DNA of 64,000 bases, from positions 1 through 64,000 of the forward strand of contig NZ_BAAAEP010000008.1 of the NCBI RefSeq assembly GCF_039523075.1. The letters are read 5' to 3'. A program made the position numbers and the translations under genes. Of the stretch, positions 15,187-23,468 are shown in pieces (within the stretch, counting starts at the first letter, position 1; the number at the start of each line of letters is the position of its first letter). Source of the stretch: Caenispirillum bisanense. Its GTDB lineage: Bacteria; Pseudomonadota; Alphaproteobacteria; Rhodospirillales; Rhodospirillaceae. The notes beneath the pieces are model-generated. The model was given only the letters and a program-made list of their open reading frames with translations. It ran no database searches and had not been told where the DNA came from.

Positions 15187-15307
15187 GCGCGGTGGCGCGG
15201 GATGGCCGCCGCGCCCTACGATCATCCCCAGGGCCCCATAGCCCTGCGCCCGTCGCGGTGGAGTCTTTCCCCCTCACCATTCCCCCCTGCGACACCGCGA
15301 CGGGCGC
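15187..15307. other. Paired strong hairpins, possible structured RNA
   Basis: Stem A: GCGCGGTGG (15187-15195) with CCGCCGCGC (15206-15214), nine pairs including one G-U. Stem B: a perfect 15-base inverted repeat, 15246-15260 with 15293-15307 (GCGCCCGTCGCGGTG and its complement), enclosing a 32-base pyrimidine-rich loop. On the minus strand that loop is purine-rich with several GGA triplets. Chance perfect 15-mers are unlikely even at this GC content. No protein gene overlaps. Either strand could be transcribed. Confidence 0.4.
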
Positions 15308-15558
15308 CCCCCCTCTCCTCTCCTCCTCGCCCGCTCCGCCGCCGCCCGCGACCCTCGCCGGCGGCGTTTTCGTGCCGGCATGGCGGGCGCTACGCCGGTT
15401 GTGCGGCGGCGCCAACTTTCGGCGGCAGCCGTTTCCGCCGCCCGTTCTAGCCGCCCGGCGAATAGGAAAGCCTGCCCGCCGCCCGGAAACTTTCCCGACA
15501 CCCGCCCGCCCGCCGCCCGAGGCGTCGGCGGAGCTTCACCGGAGGGAAAGGAAACACC

Positions 15559-16563
15559 GTGTCGCACAGCAAACCCGCCGTGCTGGTCACCGGCTGCGCC
15601 GGCTACATCGGCTCCCATGCCGTGCTGGCCCTGCAGGACGCCGGCTGGCAGCCCATCGGCCTCGACAACCTGAGCAACGGCAGCCGCGAGGCGGTGCCGG
15701 CCGGGGTGCCGTTCCATGTGGCCGATGCCGGCGACACCGCCGAGGTGCAGGCCATCCTGGAGCGCCACCGCGTTCAGGCGGTGCTGCATTTCGCCGGCTC
15801 CACCAGCGTGCCGGAGAGCATGGAAAAGCCGCTGCTCTACTATCACAACAACACCACCGTCTCGCGCTGCCTGATCGAGGCCTGCGCCGCCGCCGGCGTG
15901 GCGCACTTCGTGTTTTCCTCCACCGCCGCCGTCTACGGCGAGCCCGGCATCGTGCAGGTGGATGAAAGCGTGCCGCCCAACCCCATCAGCCCCTACGGCC
16001 AGTCCAAGCTGATGGTGGAGCGCATCCTGGCCGACAGCGCCGGGCCGGCGGGCATGACCTATGCCGCCCTGCGCTACTTCAACGTGGCCGGCGCCGATCC
16101 GCAGGGGCGCACCGGCCAGCGCAACCCGCGCGCCTGCCATCTCATCAAGGTGGCGTGCGAGGCGGTGCTCGGCCTGCGCGACGGGCTCGACATCTTCGGC
16201 ACCGACTACGACACCCGCGACGGCACCGGCGTGCGCGACTTCATCCACGTCACCGATCTGGTCGACGCCCATGTGCTGGCGCTCGACTACCTGTTCGCCG
16301 GCGGCGCCAGCACGGTGATGAACTGCGGCTACGGCCGCGGCTACACGGTGCGCGAGGTGGCCGACGCCATCGCCCGCGTCGCCGGCCGCCCGCTGACGGT
16401 GCGGGAGAAGCCGCGCCGGGCCGGCGACATCGGCGCCCTCATCGCCGAGTCGTCGCGCCTCAAGCAGACCCTCGCCTGGCAGCCCCGGCACGACGACCTC
16501 GACACCGTGCTGCGCCACACCCTGGCCTGGGAGCGCCGTTTGACCCTGCAGGCGGCGTCCTGA
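15559..16563 (+). CDS. galE: UDP-glucose 4-epimerase
   Basis: 334 residues from a GTG preceded by GGAGGGAAAGGA. The Rossmann NAD motif is VLVTGCAGYIGSH (residues 8-20). The active-site segment is FVFSSTAAVYG, and the catalytic pair lies in SPYGQSK (Tyr-x-x-x-Lys). LRYFNVAGAD, GVRDFIHVTDL and the C-terminal AWQPRHDDLDTV are typical of GalE. It interconverts UDP-glucose and UDP-galactose (or the N-acetyl forms), feeding nucleotide sugars to polysaccharide assembly. That suits the neighbouring XrtA locus and uppS. A GC-rich hairpin directly downstream may end the transcript. Confidence 0.95.
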   Translation: MSHSKPAVLVTGCAGYIGSHAVLALQDAGWQPIGLDNLSNGSREAVPAGVPFHVADAGDTAEVQAILERHRVQAVLHFAGSTSVPESMEKPLLYYHNNTTVSRCLIEACAAAGVAHFVFSSTAAVYGEPGIVQVDESVPPNPISPYGQSKLMVERILADSAGPAGMTYAALRYFNVAGADPQGRTGQRNPRACHLIKVACEAVLGLRDGLDIFGTDYDTRDGTGVRDFIHVTDLVDAHVLALDYLFAGGASTVMNCGYGRGYTVREVADAIARVAGRPLTVREKPRRAGDIGALIAESSRLKQTLAWQPRHDDLDTVLRHTLAWERRLTLQAAS

Positions 16564-16592
16564 GCCACCTTCTCCTCCTGCCGGTTTGACAA

Positions 16593-16627
16593 GCGGGGAC
16601 GCGCCGGGATACGCCGGGCGTCCCCGC
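16593..16627 (+). terminator. Perfect 10-bp hairpin after galE
   Basis: GCGGGGACGC (16593-16602) pairs with GCGTCCCCGC (16618-16627) around a 15-base loop, 30 bases after the galE stop and just ahead of the MATE gene's GTG. There is no T-run. It could terminate galE or act as a leader stem for the transporter mRNA. Confidence 0.5.
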
Positions 16628-16646
16628 AAGTGTGCAAGAGGTCGCC

Positions 16647-18017
16647 GTGCCGTCCGCTGCCTGGCGCGGTGAACTGAAGGAAACCCTTCGTCTCGGGCTG
16701 CCGCTGGCGCTGACGCAGCTGGCGCAGATCGGCCTGGAGACCACCGACGTCATGATGATGGGTCACCTGGGACCGGAGGCGCTGGCCGCCGGCTCCCTCG
16801 GGCTCAACCTGTTCCTGGCCGTGCTGCTGTTCGGCATCGGCGTCACCGCCGCGACCTCGCCGCTGATCGCCCAGGCGCTCGGCCGGCGCAACGCGCGCGA
16901 TGCCCGTCGGGCCTATCGCCAGGGCCTGTGGATGGCGGCGGTGATCGGCGTGCCCGGCATGGCGGTGCTGTGGAATGCTGAGTCCATCCTGCTCGCCCTC
17001 GGCCAGCCGCCGCAGGCGTCGGCGGACGCCGGCATCTACCTGTTCTGGGCCAGCTGGGCGCTGGTGCCGGCGCTGATGTTCATGGTCAGCCGCGCCCTGC
17101 TGGCGGCCTTCACCCTCACCCGCGTGGTGCTGGGGCTGAGCATCGCCGCCATCGGCGTCAACGCGACCCTGAACTATGCCCTGATGTTCGGCAACTGGGG
17201 CTTCCCGGCGCTGGGGCTGGCGGGGGCGGGCATCGCCACCTCGATCGTGGCGACCCTGCAGGCGGCGGCGCTGTTCCTCTATGTCACCCGCGCCCGGCGG
17301 GTGCGGCGGCTGCATGTGCTGGCGCGGCTGTGGCGGCCGGACTGGCCGACCTTCGGCGCCATCCTGCGCATCGGCCTGCCCATCGGCCTGACCATGGTCA
17401 TGGAGATGGGCATGTTCGCCGCCGCCGTGTTCCTGATGGGGTTGATCTCGCTGGACGCCCTGGCCGCCAACCAGATCGCCATCCAGATCGCCTCCATCAC
17501 CTTCATGGTGCCCATGGGGCTGTCGCAGGCGGCGACGGTGCGGGTCGGGCTGGCGGTGGGGCGCGGCGATCCGGCCGGCGCCCTGCGCGCCTGGCAGGCG
17601 GCGCTGGCCGGCGGCCTTGCCTTCATGTCGCTGGCGGCGCTGACCTTCTGGTTCGCGCCGCTGTGGCTGGTGGTGCTGTACCTGGGCTGGGAAGCGGCGG
17701 ACCAGCCGGTGGCCGGGCTGGCGGTGGCATTCCTGGCGGTGGCGGCCGGCTTCCAGCTGGCCGACGCGACGCAGGTGATTTCCTCCGGCGCCCTGCGCGG
17801 CCTGAAGGACACCCGCGGCCCCATGGTCATCGCCGCCACCGGCTTCTGGGTGATCGGCGTGCCGCTGGGCGCGCTGCTGGCCTTCGGGGTCGGACTGGGC
17901 GGCGTCGGCATCTGGTGGGGCCTGCTGGCCGGGCTGGTGACGGCGGCGGTGCTGCTGTCGCTGCGCTTCCTGGACCGGGTGCGACGACTGAAGTACACTG
18001 ACAGCCGTCAGGGTTAA
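16647..18017 (+). CDS. MATE-family multidrug/cation antiporter (NorM-like)
   Basis: 456 residues from the GTG at 16647, which has AGAGG five bases ahead; an in-frame GTG at 16632 would add five residues. Twelve hydrophobic segments are evident. Family motifs include the first-helix stretch LALTQLAQIGLETTDVMMMGHLG and the symmetry-related second half opening GLPIGLTMVMEMGMFAAAVF (the first is given as overlapping parts LALTQLAQIGL and ETTDVMMMGHLG). Also present are LAANQIAIQIASITFMVPMG and DATQVISSGALRGLKDTRGP. MATE proteins export drugs or cationic metabolites using Na+ or H+ gradients. It ends 27 bases before the histidine kinase gene, so the two may be co-transcribed. Confidence 0.93.
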   Translation: MPSAAWRGELKETLRLGLPLALTQLAQIGLETTDVMMMGHLGPEALAAGSLGLNLFLAVLLFGIGVTAATSPLIAQALGRRNARDARRAYRQGLWMAAVIGVPGMAVLWNAESILLALGQPPQASADAGIYLFWASWALVPALMFMVSRALLAAFTLTRVVLGLSIAAIGVNATLNYALMFGNWGFPALGLAGAGIATSIVATLQAAALFLYVTRARRVRRLHVLARLWRPDWPTFGAILRIGLPIGLTMVMEMGMFAAAVFLMGLISLDALAANQIAIQIASITFMVPMGLSQAATVRVGLAVGRGDPAGALRAWQAALAGGLAFMSLAALTFWFAPLWLVVLYLGWEAADQPVAGLAVAFLAVAAGFQLADATQVISSGALRGLKDTRGPMVIAATGFWVIGVPLGALLAFGVGLGGVGIWWGLLAGLVTAAVLLSLRFLDRVRRLKYTDSRQG

Positions 18018-18044
18018 CCGCTCCAGCTCGTCAGGGGAAGGCCG

Positions 18045-19436
18045 ATGCAGGAGGAGGAAGCGCCGCTGCACGGCCCGCGCTCCCGCCGGCCGCTGCTGTC
18101 GCCGGTGCGCATCGCTGCGGTCTACGTGACCCTGGCGGCGCTGTGGATCGTGTTCTCCGACCGCGTGCTGCACGCCGTGTTCCCGGATGCGGCGGCGCTG
18201 GCGCAGGCCCAGACGGTGAAGGGGCTGGCCTTCATCACCATCACCGGGCTGGTGATCTGGGCCCTGTCCCGCCACATGGCGCGGCAGATGGAGGGCATCC
18301 GCCGTGCCCAGATGGACGCCCTGGCCGAGCGCGAGGAACGCTTCCGCGCCGCCTTCGAGCAGGCGGCCGTCGGCATGGCCCTGGTGACGCCGGAGGGCTC
18401 CTTCCGCCGCGTCAACGACCGCTACGGCCAGCTGGCCGGCCGCAGTGCCGCCGAACTGGCGACGCTGTCGTGGGCCGACGTGGTCCACGCCGACGACCTG
18501 CCGCCGCTGCTGGAGGCCGCCGCCGCCGTCGCCACCGGCGCCCGCCCCCATGCCCAGGTGGAGGTCCGCTACCTGCTGCCCGACGGCACCCCCGTGTGGG
18601 GCCGCACCACCCTGTCGCCGGTACACCGCAACAGCCACGTCCGCCTGATCGCCGCCCTGTGCGAGGACATCACCGCCCGCAAGCGCATGGAACAGGACCT
18701 GGTGCACACGGTGGAGGAACTGACCCGCTCCAACACCGAGCTGGAGCGATTCGCCCATCTCGCCTCCCACGACCTGAAGGAACCGACCCGCACCCAGGTC
18801 TCCTTCGCGCAGCTGCTGGAGCGGCACCTGGGCGACCGGCTGGACGCCGACACCCGCGTCTACCTCACCCACATCGTCACCGGCGCCCGCCGCATGCGGC
18901 AGATCGTCGACGACCTGATGCTCTACGCCAGCGCCGACACCCGGCAGGAGCCCTTTCGCAGCGTCGACCTCAACCGGGCGCTGACCGTCGCCCTGGAGTC
19001 CCTGCACGCCAGCATCGAGTCGCAGGACGCCGTGGTGACGGTGGAGGCGCCGCTGCCGACGGTGAGCGGCCTGGATGCCCAGATCGTCCAGCTGTTCCGG
19101 GCCATCCTGGGCAACGCGCTGAAGTTCCGCCACCCCGACCGGCCGCCGCGCATCACCGTCACCGCCGCGCCCGACGGCGAGATGTGGCGGGTGACCATCG
19201 CCGACAACGGCCTCGGCTTCGACCAGGAGCGGGCGGAGGAAGCCTTCCAGATGTTCCGCCGCCTGCACGGGCCGGGGGTGACGCCGGGCTCCGGCATCGG
19301 CCTGTCGCTGGCCCGCCGCATCGTCGAACGCCACGGCGGCCGCATCGGCCTCGCCACCCGCCGCGACGCCGGCACCACCGTCTGCTTCACCCTGCCCATG
19401 GTAACGAGCCAGAGCGATGCCCGCGCCGCGCAATGA
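18045..19436 (+). CDS. Membrane PAS-domain sensor histidine kinase
   Basis: 463 residues. Two N-terminal membrane helices (about 21-42 and 55-75) bracket a very short periplasmic loop. A PAS domain follows (about 105-215, opening RFRAAFEQAAVGMALVTPEG and ending in a PAC-like DITARKRME). The dimerisation/phosphoacceptor helix has FAHLASHDLKEPTRT with His242. The ATPase domain has N-box GNALKFRH, DNGLGF, and the G2-type GSGIGLSLARRIVERHGG. The short loop and PAS domain suggest cytoplasmic or redox/light sensing rather than periplasmic ligand binding. No response regulator is adjacent; the only one nearby (13761) has a degenerate receiver. The kinase is therefore an orphan in this window. Confidence 0.92.
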   Translation: MQEEEAPLHGPRSRRPLLSPVRIAAVYVTLAALWIVFSDRVLHAVFPDAAALAQAQTVKGLAFITITGLVIWALSRHMARQMEGIRRAQMDALAEREERFRAAFEQAAVGMALVTPEGSFRRVNDRYGQLAGRSAAELATLSWADVVHADDLPPLLEAAAAVATGARPHAQVEVRYLLPDGTPVWGRTTLSPVHRNSHVRLIAALCEDITARKRMEQDLVHTVEELTRSNTELERFAHLASHDLKEPTRTQVSFAQLLERHLGDRLDADTRVYLTHIVTGARRMRQIVDDLMLYASADTRQEPFRSVDLNRALTVALESLHASIESQDAVVTVEAPLPTVSGLDAQIVQLFRAILGNALKFRHPDRPPRITVTAAPDGEMWRVTIADNGLGFDQERAEEAFQMFRRLHGPGVTPGSGIGLSLARRIVERHGGRIGLATRRDAGTTVCFTLPMVTSQSDARAAQ

Positions 19437-19455
19437 CGCCGGCCTGTGCGAAGGG

Positions 19456-19548
19456 ATGAAATCGCCCTTAATATGGAGAGCAGAAGAAGGCGGTTATCTG
19501 GTCAACTGGCTGCACCAGCTGCGCCAATGGGTGAAGCAGGCCACCTGA
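19456..19548 (+). CDS. Possible 30-residue small protein
   Basis: ATG at 19456, TGA at 19546-19548. The peptide starts MKSPLIWRAEEGGYLVNWLH and ends LRQWVKQAT: amphipathic, tryptophan-rich and basic at the C-terminus. It lies in the 180-base gap between the kinase and the SDR gene and ends just before a good terminator, where one expects the last gene of a transcript. Against it, the AAGGG abuts the ATG, leaving little spacing for a ribosome site, and at this GC content short open frames are common. I do not recognise the family. Confidence 0.3.
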   Translation: MKSPLIWRAEEGGYLVNWLHQLRQWVKQAT

Positions 19549-19569
19549 TCCGGTTGCCGTGACCGATGG

Positions 19570-19603
19570 AAAAGGCGATGTCCGTGCGGGCATCGCCTTT
19601 TTT
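19570..19603. terminator. Bidirectional Rho-independent terminator
   Basis: AAAAGGCGATG (19570-19580) pairs perfectly with CATCGCCTTTT (19591-19601) around a 10-base loop. It has T-runs on both strands. It separates the plus-strand transporter/kinase genes from the minus-strand SDR operon. Confidence 0.9.
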
Positions 19604-19617
19604 CATGGCCGCCGCCC

Positions 19618-20367
19618 CTACCGTCCGCCGGCAATGTCGATGAGGGCGCCGGTGGTGTAGGAGGCGCCGTCGCCCAGCAGCCACAGGATGCCGTCGGCCA
19701 CTTCCTCCGCCCGTCCGGCGCGGCCGAGCGGCGTGCCGGCGCCGAGGCGATGGGCGCGGTCGGGCTGGCCGCCGCTGGCGTGGATGTCGGTGTCGATCAG
19801 CCCCGGCCGCACCGCATTCACCCGCACGCCATGGGGCCCGAGTTCGCGCGCCAGCCCGCGGGTGAGCGAGTCGACGGCGCCCTTGGTGCCGGCATAGTCG
19901 ACGTATTCGTTGGCGGCGCCCAGGGTGGCGGCGATGGACGACAGGAAGACGATGCTGCCGCCCCGGCCGCCGCGGTCGGTGCACAGCCGCCGCGCCGCCT
20001 CCCGCCCGCACAGGTAGGCGCCGAGCACGTTGACGTCGATCATGCGGCGCAGGCGGTCGAGGTCCATGTCGGCCAGCGGCTTCGGCGGCGCCACGATGCC
20101 GGCGTTGACCACCACCCCGTCCAGCGGCCCCAAGGCGGCCTCGGCGCCGTCGAACAGCGCCAGCACGTCGGCTTCCACGGCGACATCGCCGCGCACCGCC
20201 ACCGCCCGGCCGCCGGCGGCCTGGACGGCGGCCACCGTCTCTTCCGCCGCCGCCTGGTTGCCGGCATAACCCACCGCCACCGCCCAGCCGAGCCGCCCGG
20301 CGCCGATGGCGACGGCGCGGCCGATGCCGCGGCTGCCGCCGGTGACGAGGATGGTCTTCGCTGTCAT
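19618..20367 (-). CDS. SDR-family oxidoreductase (FabG-like)
   Basis: 249 residues. Classical short-chain dehydrogenase: NAD(P) motif TGGSRGIG (residues 9-16), VNAGIV, the catalytic Ser in VFLSSIAA, Tyr-x-x-x-Lys in YVDYAGTKG, and the PG motif in NAVRPGLIDTDIH. It matches the glucose-dehydrogenase/FabG-like group, many of which are annotated only generically. Substrate and cofactor preference cannot be assigned. It ends in the terminator at 19570. It is the second gene of a pair, starting 25 bases after the other SDR gene, so both are probably one transcript. Confidence 0.9.
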   Translation of the reverse strand: MTAKTILVTGGSRGIGRAVAIGAGRLGWAVAVGYAGNQAAAEETVAAVQAAGGRAVAVRGDVAVEADVLALFDGAEAALGPLDGVVVNAGIVAPPKPLADMDLDRLRRMIDVNVLGAYLCGREAARRLCTDRGGRGGSIVFLSSIAATLGAANEYVDYAGTKGAVDSLTRGLARELGPHGVRVNAVRPGLIDTDIHASGGQPDRAHRLGAGTPLGRAGRAEEVADGILWLLGDGASYTTGALIDIAGGR

Positions 20368-20392
20368 GACGCCGCCATCCTCCGCCGTCCGG

Positions 20393-21133
20393 TCAGTACA
20401 GGTGCTGGCCGCCGGTGACGAAGATCTCCGTCCCGGTGACGTAGTTGAATTCCTCGGTGCACAGGCGGAACACCGCCGCCGCCACGTCCTCGGGCTTGCC
20501 CATGCGGTCGAGCGGGATGCGCGGGATCAGCGCCTCGTACTCCGGGCTGATCATCTCCGTCTGGATTTCGCCCGGCGCCACCGCGTTGACGCGGATGCCG
20601 AGCTGCGCCATCTCCGCCGCCATCTCGCGCGTCAGCCCCGACAGCGCCGCCTTGGAGGTGGAGTAAGCCGAGCCGGCGAAGGGATGCACGTAGTGGCCGG
20701 CGATGGAGGTGATGTTGACGATCGCCCCTTTCGCCTTGGCCAGGTCGCCGGCAAAACCGCGGCCGAGCCGCAGCGGGGCGAAGAAGTTCAGCTCGAACAC
20801 GTCGCGCCAGCCGTCGATGGAGCCGTTGAGGATGCCCAGGCGCTCCTTGAACGGGGTCTTCGGCGACACGCCGGCGTTGTTCACCAGCGCGTGCAGCGGC
20901 GCCCCGGCCAGAATGCCCTTCACCTCGCGCAGGAAGGTCTCCACCGCCTCCCGCCCCGTAAGGTCGAGCTGGAAGTGGTGACTCCAGTTGTCGGCGCGGC
21001 GCAGGTCGTCGGGCAGCGGCCCGCGGGCGCAGGTGATGACCCGCCATCCTTCCTGCATGAAGCGCAGGGCGGTGGTCTGGCCGATGCCCCGGCTGGTGCC
21101 GGAGATGACGACGGTGTTCTGGTCGGTGCTCAT
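20393..21133 (-). CDS. SDR-family oxidoreductase
   Basis: 246 residues. NAD(P) motif ISGTSRGIG, NNAGVSP, catalytic Ser in VNITSIAGHY, YSTSK active-site pair, and APGEIQTEM. It is only distantly similar to its downstream neighbour, so this is a pair of diverged enzymes rather than a recent duplication. It contains an unusual stretch ADNWSHHFQLDLTG where other members have the cofactor-specific loop. The first gene of the minus-strand unit, it is divergent from the YedK-like gene with 58 bases between starts. Substrate unknown. Confidence 0.9.
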   Translation of the reverse strand: MSTDQNTVVISGTSRGIGQTTALRFMQEGWRVITCARGPLPDDLRRADNWSHHFQLDLTGREAVETFLREVKGILAGAPLHALVNNAGVSPKTPFKERLGILNGSIDGWRDVFELNFFAPLRLGRGFAGDLAKAKGAIVNITSIAGHYVHPFAGSAYSTSKAALSGLTREMAAEMAQLGIRVNAVAPGEIQTEMISPEYEALIPRIPLDRMGKPEDVAAAVFRLCTEEFNYVTGTEIFVTGGQHLY

Positions 21134-21191
21134 GCCGTCAGATAAGCTGATCCGGCGCCGTCCGGCAACAGAGGAAAGACAAGCAGCCGCA

Positions 21192-21809
21192 ATGTGTTCG
21201 CGTTACTCCCTGACCTGCGCGCCGATCGACCTGGTGAACCGCTACGGCCTGACCGCGCCGCCGCGCGCACCGCTGCCGATTCCCGAGATCCGGCCGACCG
21301 ACCCGGCCCCGGTGAAGGGGCGCAAGGGGGTGCTGCTGCGCAAGCATTTCGGCATCCCCTCGCCGCGCGACGGCAAGCCGCTCCTCAACGCCCGCGCCGA
21401 GACGCTGACCGAGAAGCCCACCTTCCGCCGCCTGCTGGGCAGCCGCGTGCTGGTGCCGGCGACGGCGTATTATGAATGGCGCAAGGACGGCAAGGCGCGC
21501 CACCGCAACACCATCATCCCCGGCAGTGGCAACGGCGACGGCGACGGCACCGCCCTGTTCAGCTTCGCGGGGCTGGTGGACGGGGACTACTTCGCCATCA
21601 TCACCTGCGCCCCGGCGCCGTCCATCGCCGGGATTCACGACCGCATGCCGGTCATCCTGCCGCGCGAGGCGGAGGACGCCTGGATCTCCGACCTGCCGTT
21701 CGAGGCGGTGGCCGACCTGCTGCGGCCGTGGGCCGGCACCATCGCGGCGGCGGAGGATGCCCCTGCCGCCCCTGCCGCCCCGCCCGCGCCGCCCGACCTG
21801 TTCAGCTGA
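21192..21809 (+). CDS. yedK: SOS-response-associated peptidase YedK/HMCES family
   Basis: 205 residues from the ATG at 21192, chosen because the family requires Cys as residue 2 after Met removal (MCSRYSL). Other active-site elements are Asn and Glu in LLNARAETL, Glu in ATAYYEW, and His in GIHDRMPVIL. The protein forms a covalent thiazolidine crosslink with abasic sites in single-stranded DNA and shields them. The tail is Ala/Pro-rich (after about residue 185). It has Ser at position 3 where Gly is usual. Its last 8 bases overlap the end of the convergent DUF2892 gene. Confidence 0.92.
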   Translation: MCSRYSLTCAPIDLVNRYGLTAPPRAPLPIPEIRPTDPAPVKGRKGVLLRKHFGIPSPRDGKPLLNARAETLTEKPTFRRLLGSRVLVPATAYYEWRKDGKARHRNTIIPGSGNGDGDGTALFSFAGLVDGDYFAIITCAPAPSIAGIHDRMPVILPREAEDAWISDLPFEAVADLLRPWAGTIAAAEDAPAAPAAPPAPPDLFS

Positions 21810-22011
21810 ACGCCTCGCCCGGCTTCACGCCCAGCTTCTTCAGCACGATGGCGAGCGGGCAGAAGCCGGTGAAGGCCGCCTGCAGCATGTTCAGGCCGAC
21901 GAAGCCGGTGATCCACAGCGCCCAGGTGATGCCGGCGAACAGGGCGGCGGCGACGGTCAGCAGCACCACGGTGCCGGCGAAGGCAAGAACCACACGATCA
22001 ATGGACATCAC
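21802..22011 (-). CDS. DUF2892 (YgaP-type) inner-membrane protein
   Basis: 69 residues beginning MMSIDR (either Met may be used). Two membrane helices (about 6-25 and 31-50) flank FVGLNMLQAAFTGFCPL, followed by the short tail LKKLGVKPGEAFS. This is the DUF2892 domain, which in other bacteria is found alone or fused to rhodanese and is linked to sulfur (sulfide/persulfide) handling. The single Cys in GFCPL is conserved in the family. It follows the ArsR-type gene by one base and is surely co-transcribed with it. Confidence 0.87.
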   Translation of the reverse strand: MMSIDRVVLAFAGTVVLLTVAAALFAGITWALWITGFVGLNMLQAAFTGFCPLAIVLKKLGVKPGEAFS

Positions 22012-22012
22012 G

Positions 22013-22327
22013 TTACCTCCCTGAGGATGCGGGCGGCCGGCAGTACAGGCCGGCCAGGGTTTCGATCACCTGCAACGCCGCCGGGCTGGCGACGCGGTAG
22101 AAGATGTGCTGGGCCTCCCGCCGGGTGGCCACCAGCCCGTCGTGGCGCAGCCGCGCCAGATGCTGCGACAGCGCCGACTGGCTGAGGCCGACGGCGGCCT
22201 CCAGCGCGCCCACCGTCTTCTCGCCGGCGGACAGTTCGCACAGGATCAGCAGCCGCCGGTCGTTGCCGAGCGCCCGCAGAAGGGCGGCGGCAGCCTTGGC
22301 GTTGGCGGGGAATGCTGTCGTATCCAT
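22013..22327 (-). CDS. ArsR-family repressor, BigR/SqrR-like (persulfide type)
   Basis: 104 residues from the ATG at 22327; a longer frame to 22363 would run through the operator region. Winged-helix fold with recognition helix GLSQSALSQHLARLRHDGLV and wing VATRREAQHIFYRV. Two cysteines only, Cys30 (LLILCELSAGE) and Cys96 (GLYCRPP), 66 residues apart. This is the same spacing as the Cys pair of BigR (42/108), which forms a disulfide or polysulfide link when oxidised and releases DNA. With the adjoining DUF2892 gene this points to sensing of reactive sulfur rather than metal. The divergent RND efflux genes may be regulated too, from the spacer. Confidence 0.85.
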   Translation of the reverse strand: MDTTAFPANAKAAAALLRALGNDRRLLILCELSAGEKTVGALEAAVGLSQSALSQHLARLRHDGLVATRREAQHIFYRVASPAALQVIETLAGLYCRPPASSGR

Positions 22328-22331
22328 ACTT

Positions 22332-22342
22332 GCTAATTTAGC
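22332..22342. promoter_or_regulatory. Candidate operator of the BigR/SqrR-like repressor
   Basis: GCTAA-T-TTAGC is a perfect 11-base dyad just upstream of the repressor ATG. An AT-rich tract (GAATATATTGG) follows, in an otherwise GC-rich spacer (22328-22431) between divergent units. AT-rich dyads of this type are used by BigR-like repressors. Confidence 0.45.
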
Positions 22343-22431
22343 TATGACGAATATATTGGTCAACAGATCATGCGGCGCCCGCCCCTGCCGGGCGTGCGTG
22401 CCGCGCCCTCCGACCAGAAGGGACTCTGTTC

Positions 22432-23468
22432 ATGACCTTCCGCCCCCTGCTGGCCGCTGCCGTCGTGGCGGCGGCGTTCGGCACTGCGGCCGTCGCCGTT
22501 CCCCCCGCTCCGGCGGCTGCCGCCTCCGGCCTGACCGTCGAGCCGGTGCAGATCCAGGATCGCAAGGCCGTCTTCGCCACCGTCGAGAGCATCAAGGAAC
22601 TGGCCGCCCGCGCCCGCATCGGCGGCACCGTCGCCGACCTGATCGTCGACGAGGGCGACATGGTGGAGGCCGGCCAGGTGCTGGCGGTGGTGGGCGACGT
22701 CAAGCTGGCGCTGCAGATGCAGGCGCTGGATGCCCGCATCGCCAGCCTGCAGGCCCAGCTCGCCCAGGCCCGCACCGAGTTCAGCCGCGCCACCGAACTG
22801 CGCCGCCAGGGCGTCATCGCCCAGACGCGGCTGGACGAGGCCCGCACCGAGATGCAGGTGCTGGAACGCACCGTCGACTCCGTGCGCGCCGAACGCTCGG
22901 TCATTGCCGAGCAGGCCGGTCAGGGCGCCGTGCTGGCCCCGGCGCCGGGGCGGGTGCTGGACGTGCCGGTGCAGAACGGCAGCGTCGTCCTGCCCGGCGA
23001 GACGGTGGCGGTGATCGCCGCCGACAGCTACGTCCTGCGCCTGGAACTGCCGGAACGCCACGCCCGCTTCCTGGCCCGCGGCGACCGGGTGCTGGTCGGC
23101 CCGCGCGGCCTGGCGGAGAACGCCACCGGCACCGCCCGCGACGGCGAGATCGTGCAGGTCTACCCGCGCCTGACCAACGGCCGGGTGGTGGCCGACGTGC
23201 AGGTGGACGGGCTCGGCGACTTCTTCGTCGGCGAGCGGGCGCTGGTGCATGTGGCGACCGGCACCCGCAGCGCCATCGTGGTGCCGGACGACTACCTGAC
23301 CCGCCGCTGGGGCCTCACCTTCGCCACCCTGGCCGACGGGACCGAGGTGGTGGTGCAGCCCGGCCAGCCCGCCGCCGGCGGCCGCGAGGTGCTCTCCGGC
23401 CTGCGCCCCGGCGACGTGCTGCTGCCGCCGGCCGCCTCGGCCTCGGCCTCGGCGCCGGAGGCGGCCCG

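Larger units (their letters stand above)
14448..15558. other. 1.1-kb gene-free region with several inverted repeats
   Basis: I see no convincing protein gene in this stretch. The open frames here have poor composition and no ribosome sites. The left third (14448-14900) is less GC-rich and holds two hairpins and presumably the promoter of the LuxR-type regulator. Around 14930-15010 is another AT-richer patch with a 12-base palindrome. The right half is GC-rich and contains two strong hairpins (15187-15307), followed by the galE ribosome site. These elements are listed separately. Confidence 0.6.

Noticed and set aside
14799..15965. 388-residue plus-strand frame before and across galE
   Set aside because: Low-complexity Pro/Arg/Ala sequence, overlaps galE in another frame, and no ribosome site.
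16341..19433. 1030-residue open frame on the minus strand through galE end, MATE and the kinase
   Set aside because: It is antisense to three well-supported genes; its Gln/His/Arg-rich composition is that of a shadow frame in GC-rich DNA.
22104..23468. In-frame upstream extension of the RND permease
   Set aside because: It overlaps the repressor and adaptor genes with Arg/Ala/Gly-rich nonsense; the real start is the ATGA overlap at 23469.
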